From Actinomycetota bacterium (GTDB taxonomy: Bacteria > Actinomycetota > Acidimicrobiia > Acidimicrobiales > Ilumatobacteraceae), in contig WLEG01000129.1 in NCBI GenBank assembly GCA_009704425.1, positions 1 to 5,788 of the forward strand: 5,788 nucleotides of DNA. The letters are read 5' to 3'. The notes beneath the pieces were generated by a model, which had not been told where the DNA came from, searched no databases, and was given only the letters and a program-made list of their open reading frames with translations. Shown here piece after piece: positions 1-5,788 of this stretch. Every line of letters starts with the position of its first letter. Position 1 is the first letter of the stretch. Both the position numbers and the translations under genes were made by a program.

Positions 1-3000
1 CGCTCGCGGTGTTCGCCCTGTTGATCCTCTCCTCGGGAGGGCTCAACGCCACCGCCCTGCTCGTCATCGCCCCGGCCCCCGTGGCCGTCATCGTCGATGC
101 CGTGTGGCGGCGGAAGGTGTCGATCCGGTCGGCGCTCGTCACCACGGCCATCCTGGGCGCCACGACCGTCGCGATGAGCACGTGGTGGCTCGCGGGTCTG
201 GCGGTACAGGGCCGACACGGTTCGGCGGTGTTGTCGTACACCGAGGCCCTCCCCTCCACCGCGGCCACCTCCACCGCCCCCGAGGTGTTGCGCGGACTCG
301 GCTACTGGCTCTTCTACGACCGCAACGACGTGGTGCCCCTCACGTCCGCCGCGACCCCGTACCAATCCAATCCGATCGTGATGATCGCCGGCATCGTCAT
401 CGTCCTGGCGGGCATGCTCGGACTTCGCACGTTGCGGTCCGAGGCCCGACGTCCCTTGGCATTGATGTTGGTGGCCGGCACCGTGCTCGCCGTGGGCGCC
501 TACCCGTACTCGTCGCCCACTCCCGCATGGAGTCTCCTCGTCGACGACCCCCAGAGTGCCCTGAGCCTCGCGCTGCGCTCCTCGACCCGAGCCGCACCGT
601 TGGTGGTCGTGGCTCTCGCCTTCGGATTCGGACACCTCGTCGACCGGGTACGCCTGTTTGCCCTCGGGTCCCGACGGCCACGCCTCGCCGCCGCCGTCGT
701 GCCTCTGGCCGTCGTGATCGTGATGGCCAACCTGCCCGCCCTCCTCGGTGGACGCCTGGTGGACCCGGTCATGGAACGACCCGAACGACTGCCGGCGGCG
801 TGGACCGACGCGGCCCGATTGCTCGACCAACGGTTCGACGACGGCCATCGGGGCTCGGTGTTGATGTTGCCCGGCATCGAGTCCGCGGCGTTCCGATGGG
901 GTTATCCGGTGGACCCCATCCTGCCCGGCATCTCGAAGAAGCCGATGCTGAATCGCGACTGGGTGCCACAGGGCAGTGCGCCGTACATGGACCTTCTGTA
1001 CGCACTCGACGACGCGTTCCAGAACGGCACCGCCGACGCCCGTTCCATCGCCCCCATCGCCCGACTCCTCGGAGCCGACACCGTGATGGTGGTCAACTCG
1101 TATCAATACGAACGATTCGGACTGGACCCACCCGAACGCGCCGCCGACATCATCGACTCCGCACCGGGACTCACTCGCTTGGCCGAGTTCGGCGAACCGA
1201 CCACGAACGTCGCACCGTTCGATGACGCGTCGACGTCGACACCACTGCCCGAGATCGTCGTGTACGAGGTCCGGGATGCGCCCTCCGGATTCCGTGCGTC
1301 GGCCTCGCCTGTCGTGGTGTCCGGCGACGGCACCAGCTTGGTGGAACTCGCCGCCAGCGAGCTCGTCGACGGTCGCTCCATCGTGCTTCATTCGGCGGCC
1401 CTCGACCGACGGCAACTGGACGCCGCGCTGTCGGCGACACCCGAACTCATCGTGACCGACGGAAACCGCAAGCGCGCCCACCACTGGCGCGGATCCCAGA
1501 ACGTGTGGGGGGCGACGGAGACCGCCGCGGACGGCTCCGACGACGAGTTCGACAACCGCTTGCCGGTCTTCCCCACCAGTGAGGGGCGTACGGACACCCA
1601 GTCGATCGTCGACACGTCGATGGTCGGCGCGCAGGTCTCGGCCACCGGTTACGGCGCCCTGCTCGCCTACTACCCCGAGTATCGACCGGCGATGGCCGTC
1701 GACGACGATACGTCCACCGCCTGGCTCGTCGGCTGGGGACGCGATCCGGTCGGGCAGATCCTCGAGATTCGTGACCGTGGCGTTCGCCCGATCACGAGTC
1801 TGCGCCTGCTGCCCCCTGTTCATCCGAACGGCGTGCGTGCCATCACCCGGGCCTCGGTCAGCCTCGACGGCGACGCCTGGACCGACATCGACGTGACCGC
1901 TCCCGACGGAGTCGTCGCGCTGGCCCGTCCCGCCGAGTCCGTCCGCTTGCGCATCGACGAGGTGGCCCCCGACGTCGATGGCGACAACCGGCCCAGCGGT
2001 TGGGCCGAGGTGCTCCCGTCCGAGAACAGTTTCGCCGAGTTCATCGCGACCCCCACCGATGCCGTCGACACGGTCGGCCCGGGAACACCGGTGTCGTATC
2101 ACTTCTCGCGTTGGCGCGCCGACGACAACGATCCCGAACGCGCCGACCCCGAAACGTCGATCCGACGGATCTTCCACGTGGAACACGACGACGGCTTCGT
2201 CGTGTCGGCGGTGGCTCGAGCGAACGGCGACGGAAAGATCGCCGCGAGCGCCGACTGCCGCGACGATCTTCTGACGGTCGACTTCGAACCGGTCGCGATG
2301 CGCGTCATCGAGACGAAAGACGCCCATGTGACGTTGCAGGCGTGCGGCCCGCTTCTGCTGGAGCCGGGCTCGCGCATCCTGGAGACCTCGCACGACTCTC
2401 CGATCGTCATCGACCGCATCACCCTGCGATCGTCGCGAGCCACGGCGAGCACGCCGGCCGAGGTCGTCGACGCATCCATCACGCGCACCACCCGCACCGC
2501 CCTGCTTCCCGCGTGCGCGAGCGCGCACTGCTGGGTCGAGTCGACCGACGGCTGGAACACCGGATGGTCGGCGACCATCGCGGGAGTTACGAGCGAACCG
2601 CCGATCGCCAGCGCGTCGGGTCGAGGTACGTGGGTGACCCCCACCGGAGCGTCGGCCACCTTCCGAAGCGAGTGGACTCCACAGCGTCTCGTGTGGGTCG
2701 GCATCGCGGTGTCCTTGCTCGTAACGCTCGCGGCACTCGTCGTTCTGGCCTCGGGCCGGTTGCGCCGACGCCGGATCGGGCACGCGTCGTCCGACGCTGA
2801 TTCCGTCACGATTCCCTCACCGAGAGTCGTCGGAACGGCCATCACCATCGGACTCCTGGTCGCCGTCTTCGTCCACCCCCTCGCGGGAGTCGTCGCCGTC
2901 ATCGTCACGGCCCTCGAGCGTCGCCTTCCCCCGATCATCGACCACCTGCTGGTGGGTCTCGTGGCCCTCGGATACGTCTACGTGTTCGTGCAACAAACGC

Positions 3001-3140
3001 GCTACGGAACCCCGGTCGGCTTCGGCTGGCCGGACCACTACTGGAAGGTCCACGGACTCGTCTTCTTCGCCGCGGTCGTGTACGGAGCGCGTCTCACTCG
3101 GGACCGTTCCCCTTCGTCCGGTACAATTCCCCACTCGTGA
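1..3140 (+). CDS. AftD-like alpha-(1->3)-arabinofuranosyltransferase family membrane protein (DUF3367-type), 5' partial
   Basis: Large polytopic membrane glycosyltransferase of the AftD family, which in mycobacteria adds arabinofuranose from decaprenyl-phospho-arabinose to cell-wall arabinan outside the membrane. The frame is open to the left edge, and a GTG at 9 lies inside a membrane segment, so the true start and the N-terminal GT-C catalytic part are missing. Numbering from that GTG, membrane segments lie near 15-30, 41-65, 123-140, 149-166, 197-214 and 224-247. The family-like stretches SGGLNA (9-14), ALRSSTRAAPL (188-198) and LPGIESAAFRWGYPVDP (287-303) support the assignment. A long exported region follows. 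It includes an F5/8 type C (discoidin/CBM-like) module at about 535-650 with AVDDDTSTAWL, and holds the only four cysteines (750, 779, 836, 841). Membrane segments near 893-914, 941-968, 976-994 and 1014-1027 end the protein. Mycobacterial AftD is about 1,400 residues, so roughly 300 or more are missing. The stop overlaps the next gene by 4 nt. Family assignment is fairly sure; the sugar donated is not known. Confidence 0.85.
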   Translation, partial: LAVFALLILSSGGLNATALLVIAPAPVAVIVDAVWRRKVSIRSALVTTAILGATTVAMSTWWLAGLAVQGRHGSAVLSYTEALPSTAATSTAPEVLRGLGYWLFYDRNDVVPLTSAATPYQSNPIVMIAGIVIVLAGMLGLRTLRSEARRPLALMLVAGTVLAVGAYPYSSPTPAWSLLVDDPQSALSLALRSSTRAAPLVVVALAFGFGHLVDRVRLFALGSRRPRLAAAVVPLAVVIVMANLPALLGGRLVDPVMERPERLPAAWTDAARLLDQRFDDGHRGSVLMLPGIESAAFRWGYPVDPILPGISKKPMLNRDWVPQGSAPYMDLLYALDDAFQNGTADARSIAPIARLLGADTVMVVNSYQYERFGLDPPERAADIIDSAPGLTRLAEFGEPTTNVAPFDDASTSTPLPEIVVYEVRDAPSGFRASASPVVVSGDGTSLVELAASELVDGRSIVLHSAALDRRQLDAALSATPELIVTDGNRKRAHHWRGSQNVWGATETAADGSDDEFDNRLPVFPTSEGRTDTQSIVDTSMVGAQVSATGYGALLAYYPEYRPAMAVDDDTSTAWLVGWGRDPVGQILEIRDRGVRPITSLRLLPPVHPNGVRAITRASVSLDGDAWTDIDVTAPDGVVALARPAESVRLRIDEVAPDVDGDNRPSGWAEVLPSENSFAEFIATPTDAVDTVGPGTPVSYHFSRWRADDNDPERADPETSIRRIFHVEHDDGFVVSAVARANGDGKIAASADCRDDLLTVDFEPVAMRVIETKDAHVTLQACGPLLLEPGSRILETSHDSPIVIDRITLRSSRATASTPAEVVDASITRTTRTALLPACASAHCWVESTDGWNTGWSATIAGVTSEPPIASASGRGTWVTPTGASATFRSEWTPQRLVWVGIAVSLLVTLAALVVLASGRLRRRRIGHASSDADSVTIPSPRVVGTAITIGLLVAVFVHPLAGVVAVIVTALERRLPPIIDHLLVGLVALGYVYVFVQQTRYGTPVGFGWPDHYWKVHGLVFFAAVVYGARLTRDRSPSSGTIPHS
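3122..3127 (+). promoter_or_regulatory. Possible -10 element (TACAAT) for a leaderless GT2 transcript
   Basis: TACAAT matches the TATAAT consensus at five of six positions and ends 9 nt before the GTG at 3137. Initiation the usual 6-9 nt downstream would place the transcript start at or almost at that GTG. Leaderless mRNAs of this form are common in actinobacteria, and no Shine-Dalgarno is visible here. No convincing -35 box is seen, and the hexamer lies within the last codons of the AftD-like gene, so it may be chance. Confidence 0.25.
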
Positions 3141-3868
3141 GCCTCGATCCGCGCCCCTGCTTGAGCGTCGTCGTCCCCTGCTACAACGAGGAAGCCACCA
3201 TCGAGGCCCTGCTCGGTCAGGTTCTGGCCTCCCCGTGGGTCGCCGAGGTGATCGTGGTCGACGACGGTTCGCGCGATCGTTCCCGCGAGATCCTGGCCTC
3301 GTTCCGGAATCCCCGCGTTCGCGTCGTGCTGCACGAGCAGAACCAGGGCAAAGGGGCCGCACTGCGCACCGGCTTCGCCCACGCGACCGCCGAGTTCGTC
3401 ATCGTCCAGGACGCCGACCTGGAGTACGACCCGGGCGAGTACCCGGTCGTTCTCGAGCCGCTCCTCACCAACCGTGCCGACGTGGTGTTCGGTTCTCGCT
3501 TCCTGTCCGGTCGCCCCCATCGGGTGCTCTACTTCTGGCACAGCATGGGCAACAAGTTCCTCACCCTCATGTCGAACATGTTCACCGACCTCAATCTCAC
3601 CGACATGGAGACCTGCTACAAGTGCTTCCGTCGCGAGGTGATCCAGTCGATCGACATCGAGGAGGACCGCTTCGGGTTCGAACCGGAGATCACCGCCAAA
3701 CTGGCCCGTGGTCGCTGGCGCATCTACGAGGTCGGCATCTCGTATTCGGGCCGCACCTACGACGAGGGCAAGAAGATCGGCTGGCGCGACGGAGTGCGGG
3801 CGATCTACTGCATCGTCCGATACTCGGCCGTGGGCGACAAGTACCTGAAGAACCTGCTCGACCGCTGA
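3137..3868 (+). CDS. GT2 glycosyltransferase, polyprenyl/dolichyl-phosphate sugar synthase-like
   Basis: Cytoplasmic GT-A-fold family 2 glycosyltransferase of 243 residues, resembling dolichyl-phosphate mannose/glucose synthases, which move a sugar from a nucleotide sugar to polyprenyl phosphate. Visible motifs are VVVPCYNEE (11-19), VDDGS (41-45, nucleotide binding), QGKGAALRTGF (70-80), the metal-binding DAD (92-94), GSRF (119-122), TDMETCYKCF (155-164), GFEPEITAK (180-188) and a basic GRTYDEGKKIGW stretch (205-216) where Ppm/DPM1 enzymes carry their R-x-x-G-x-S-K motif. No membrane segment is seen, so it should be soluble or peripheral. The GTG start at 3137 shares four bases (GTGA) with the stop of the AftD-like gene, which suggests translational coupling. 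No Shine-Dalgarno sequence is visible, but a TACAAT hexamer lies just upstream. It is complete and of normal length for TM-less members. The sugar (glucose, mannose or another) cannot be assigned. It is clearly different from the mannose-synthase-like gene opposite it. Confidence 0.9.
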   Translation: MSLDPRPCLSVVVPCYNEEATIEALLGQVLASPWVAEVIVVDDGSRDRSREILASFRNPRVRVVLHEQNQGKGAALRTGFAHATAEFVIVQDADLEYDPGEYPVVLEPLLTNRADVVFGSRFLSGRPHRVLYFWHSMGNKFLTLMSNMFTDLNLTDMETCYKCFRREVIQSIDIEEDRFGFEPEITAKLARGRWRIYEVGISYSGRTYDEGKKIGWRDGVRAIYCIVRYSAVGDKYLKNLLDR

Positions 3869-3870
3869 CC

Positions 3871-4632
3871 TCAGTCGCGACGGATCGCCGCCACCAACCG
3901 GCGCGCGCGGTGGGTGATTCCCCATCGGGTCACCAGCAACATCGACTCGGCGATGATCCGGCCCGACATCTTCGAGGTGCCGTGCTCGCGTTCCTTGAAC
4001 CGAATCGGGACCTCGGTCACCGTGAACTTCATGCGCGACAGACGAAGGACCAACTCGGTGAGGAACGCGTACCCGTCGGCACGCGTGGTTTCCGGGGCGA
4101 TGGACGCCAACGCCGACGCGCGGTAGGCACGAAAGCCGGACGTGCAATCACGGACCCGGACGCCGAGCAGGAATCCGGTGTACAGGTTGCCCCACCGTGA
4201 CAGCAAACGGCGATGCATCGGCCAGTTCACCGTGCCGCCCCCGCGCACGTAGCGCGAACCGACCACCGCGTCGGCACCCGAGTCGATGGCCGCGAGCATC
4301 GCCGGAATCACCGCCGGATCGTGGGAGAAATCGACGTCCATGGTGACGATCACGTCGTTGCCACCCGCGAGCACGTGGGCGAACCCGTGTCGATACGCGT
4401 TGCCCAGACCCTGCTTGCCGGGACGGTGGATCACTTCGATCCCGGGCAACTCCCCGGCCAGAGCATCGGCGATACGTCCGGTGCCGTCGGGGCTGTTGTC
4501 GTCGACGATCACGATGCCGATGTCGGGCGACACCTCGCGCAGTCGCGTCACCATCGGTCGCAGGTTCTCCGACTCGTTGTAGGTGGGTAACACCACGCAA
4601 ACCTGCACGTCTGCGAATCTACTCGGCGGCAC
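3871..4632 (-). CDS. Polyprenol monophosphomannose synthase-like GT2 (DPM1/Ppm1 catalytic domain)
   Basis: Family 2 glycosyltransferase of 253 residues matching the soluble DPM1/Ppm1 class: GDP-mannose + polyprenyl phosphate -> polyprenyl-phosphate-mannose + GDP at the inner face of the membrane, supplying mannose to extracytoplasmic GT-C mannosyltransferases. The class motifs are all present: VVLPTYNE (13-20), IVDDNSPDGT (42-51), KQGLGNAYRHGF (73-84), MDVDFSHDP (98-106, metal and catalytic aspartates), GSRYVRGG (125-132), VRDCTSGFRAY (160-170) and RFKEREHGTSKMS (211-223). There is no C-terminal membrane domain and no fused Lnt acyltransferase domain, unlike M. tuberculosis Ppm1. The GTG at 4632 is the first usual start after an in-frame stop at 4659-4657. 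A second GTG is at 4608 (codon 9). Neither has a strong ribosome site, so the start is moderately sure. It probably shares a transcript with the membrane protein gene 35 nt upstream. Its stop lies 2 nt from that of the convergent GT2 gene. Mannose specificity is inferred from motif match; glucose-using relatives exist. Confidence 0.9.
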   Translation of the reverse strand: MPPSRFADVQVCVVLPTYNESENLRPMVTRLREVSPDIGIVIVDDNSPDGTGRIADALAGELPGIEVIHRPGKQGLGNAYRHGFAHVLAGGNDVIVTMDVDFSHDPAVIPAMLAAIDSGADAVVGSRYVRGGGTVNWPMHRRLLSRWGNLYTGFLLGVRVRDCTSGFRAYRASALASIAPETTRADGYAFLTELVLRLSRMKFTVTEVPIRFKEREHGTSKMSGRIIAESMLLVTRWGITHRARRLVAAIRRD

Positions 4633-4667
4633 CTCGGCGCACCGGACTTCCCGTCGTCACGGAGGTG
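4633..4667 (-). other. 35-nt spacer between membrane protein gene and mannose-synthase-like gene
   Basis: This is the longest gap between genes in the window. Read on the minus strand it holds a purine run GGGAAG that ends 14 nt before the GTG start, too far for a typical ribosome site, and a small CCGT-GACG-ACGG inverted repeat with a 4-bp stem and 4-nt loop. No promoter-like hexamer and no T-tract were found, which fits a simple intra-operon spacer. Confidence 0.4.
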
Positions 4668-5788
4668 TCACTCGTCGAAAGCGGTGACTTTTGCCCCGGG
4701 TTCGGCGCGGAACACCGACACCGGCTGACCCAGTCGAATCAGATCGCGGACGTCGTCGGCCACGTCAGGCTGCAGCGGCGGTTCGGCGAACACCAACGAC
4801 GCACCGGGTCGCTCGAGCGACGCGACCAGATCGTCACGCCCGGTTCGCTCGAGACCGGACCGAATCGCGGCCACCAGCTCGATCGCACGTTGCTGCTCGC
4901 TGTTCGAACGCGGATCGGCCGAGGCGATCTCCACGAGGTTCGGATCGAGGCGCGCGCGTTCGATGGGCTGGCCCACCACGACCCACAGAACCGAGTCGAC
5001 GTCCTCCTCCCGCATGACCCGATGGGGAAGCGCCGCCGCGGCGAAGTACAGGTCGACCCCGACCTCGTATCCCGAACGACCGAGTTCGAGCAGCGTTCCG
5101 AATCCGGTGGCGTTCAACGTGTACGGGTCGTACATACGAATCAGATAACGATCCGCCGGGTCGAGTTCCTCGCGCAGCTGGGGCGCCAACATCGACACGA
5201 TCCGCGAGTCGGTCGCGCCGGGGAGTCGTAGTCCCTCGACGGCTTGAAAGGTCGTCGACCCGACGAGAGCGACCGACGACAACGATGCGAGCGCGACCAT
5301 TCGCCGCCCCGCGAGGAACGGGGTCGGGCGCCCACGCAGCAACACTCGGAGGCACAACACCACGTTCATCACGGCCAGCACCCAGAACCAGCGAATCGTG
5401 TATTCGTAATACGGCCCGAAGATACGCGTCACCGAGAGAACCCCGACGCAGATCACCGCATTCGTCAACAACAACAATCGCCGTTCGACGGCTCCCCGAC
5501 CACGCCGAATCGCCCACACGGTGATAGCGACCATCGTCACGAATCCGGGCCACCGCAACCAACTGTCGTTCGACGCGTGCACGTGAGGCCCCAAAAGCCA
5601 CGGTCCGAGGACGTTGTACTGCGATGTCACGATTCGTGCCGCCAACGACAACGCGATGTACGGCTCGTCCGGCGTCGTGAAGTGCTCGCGAAGGATGGTC
5701 AGGTTTCCCGGCACCCGACGCATCTGGTCGACGATCGGCGCCGACCACATGACGAGCGTCGCCACCACACCACCGAACAGAGGCGCGC
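4668..5788 (-). CDS. Polytopic membrane protein, possibly GT-C/GT39-like, C-terminal part (5' partial)
   Basis: C-terminal part of an integral membrane protein. The reading frame runs unbroken to the right edge (…PLFGG before a GTG at 5768), inside a hydrophobic stretch, so the true start is outside the window. Numbering from that GTG, a membrane end is followed by SAPIVDQMRRVPGNL (9-23), which resembles the W-x-P-P-x-I-D-Q-L…PGNL loop I associate from memory with large actinobacterial membrane proteins annotated as GT39-like or hypothetical. Membrane helices lie near 72-88, 98-114, 124-145 and 155-175. The hydrophilic tail (180-366) has no motif I can name and is probably extracytoplasmic, by analogy with GT-C proteins. 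The catalytic Asp/Glu of a GT-C enzyme would sit in the missing N-terminal half, so enzymatic activity cannot be confirmed. The 35-nt spacing to the downstream mannose-synthase-like gene suggests a shared operon and that it may use, or act beside, a polyprenyl-phosphate sugar. A non-enzymatic membrane protein remains possible. Confidence 0.75.
   Translation of the reverse strand, partial: APLFGGVVATLVMWSAPIVDQMRRVPGNLTILREHFTTPDEPYIALSLAARIVTSQYNVLGPWLLGPHVHASNDSWLRWPGFVTMVAITVWAIRRGRGAVERRLLLLTNAVICVGVLSVTRIFGPYYEYTIRWFWVLAVMNVVLCLRVLLRGRPTPFLAGRRMVALASLSSVALVGSTTFQAVEGLRLPGATDSRIVSMLAPQLREELDPADRYLIRMYDPYTLNATGFGTLLELGRSGYEVGVDLYFAAAALPHRVMREEDVDSVLWVVVGQPIERARLDPNLVEIASADPRSNSEQQRAIELVAAIRSGLERTGRDDLVASLERPGASLVFAEPPLQPDVADDVRDLIRLGQPVSVFRAEPGAKVTAFDE

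Noticed and set aside
9..11. GTG at 9 as the true start of the AftD-like gene.
   Set aside because: The frame is open upstream to the window edge, the codon lies in a membrane helix, and the family's GT-C catalytic part would be missing.
2000..2938. Long open frames of 266 aa (plus, 2000-2800) and 279 aa (minus, 2099-2938) inside the AftD-like gene.
   Set aside because: Arg/His/Pro/Ser-rich translations with no recognisable motif, wholly within a well-supported gene; expected out-of-frame openness in high-G+C DNA.
3865..3874. CTGACCTCAG palindrome at the junction of the two convergent genes.
   Set aside because: Largely produced by two facing TGA stop codons; 4-bp arms are too short to mean anything.
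3889..3914. CCACC…GGTGG inverted repeat near the convergent junction, considered as a terminator.
   Set aside because: Only a 5-bp stem with a 13-nt loop, no T-tract on either strand, and it lies inside the mannose-synthase-like coding sequence.
3038..4200. A 369-aa minus-strand frame (3038-4147) and a 321-aa plus-strand frame (3235-4200) crossing the GT2 genes.
   Set aside because: They run across gene boundaries and opposite two motif-rich GT2 genes; the translations are low-complexity and match nothing I know.
4834..5748. A 304-aa minus-strand frame overlapping the membrane protein gene.
   Set aside because: Arg/Gly-rich shadow one frame away; the chosen frame has clear membrane helices and stays open to the window edge.
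5766..5768. GTG (minus strand) at 5768 as the true start of the right-hand membrane protein.
   Set aside because: The frame continues upstream to the edge with hydrophobic codons, and the protein would begin in the middle of a helix.

Overview
The window is 5.8 kb of high-G+C DNA packed with genes. There is no RNA gene, mobile element, CRISPR array or repeat family that I can support. The base composition, GTG starts, a GTGA stop/start overlap and above all an AftD-type (DUF3367-like) arabinofuranosyltransferase homologue point to an actinobacterium. The style of the proteins fits the Acidimicrobiia or relatives better than Mycobacteriales, but that placement is inference.

Layout. (1) Positions 1-3140, plus strand: the C-terminal 1,045 or so residues of a very large AftD-like membrane protein whose N-terminal GT-C part lies off the left edge. 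(2) Positions 3137-3868, plus strand: a soluble GT2 enzyme of the dolichyl/polyprenyl-phosphate sugar synthase type, overlapping the stop of gene 1 by 4 nt. (3) Positions 3871-4632, minus strand: a second GT2 enzyme, closely matching polyprenol-phosphate mannose synthase (DPM1/Ppm1 catalytic domain), convergent with gene 2 across a 2-nt gap. (4) Positions 4668-5788, minus strand: the C-terminal part of a polytopic membrane protein that resembles actinobacterial GT-C/GT39-like proteins. It lies 35 nt upstream of gene 3 in the same orientation, and its N-terminus is off the right edge.

How they may work together. Each half pairs a large membrane protein (a likely or possible lipid-linked-sugar-using glycosyltransferase) with a cytoplasmic GT2 of the kind that makes polyprenyl-phosphate sugars. 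The simplest reading is a cell-envelope glycan locus in which the GT2s charge polyprenyl phosphate at the inner face and the membrane enzymes use the flipped donor outside. This follows from family knowledge and gene order; donor sugars and acceptors cannot be read from the sequence. No gene-free stretch exceeds 35 nt, so there is little intergenic regulatory space. The only promoter-like element noted is a TACAAT hexamer just upstream of the GT2 start at 3137.
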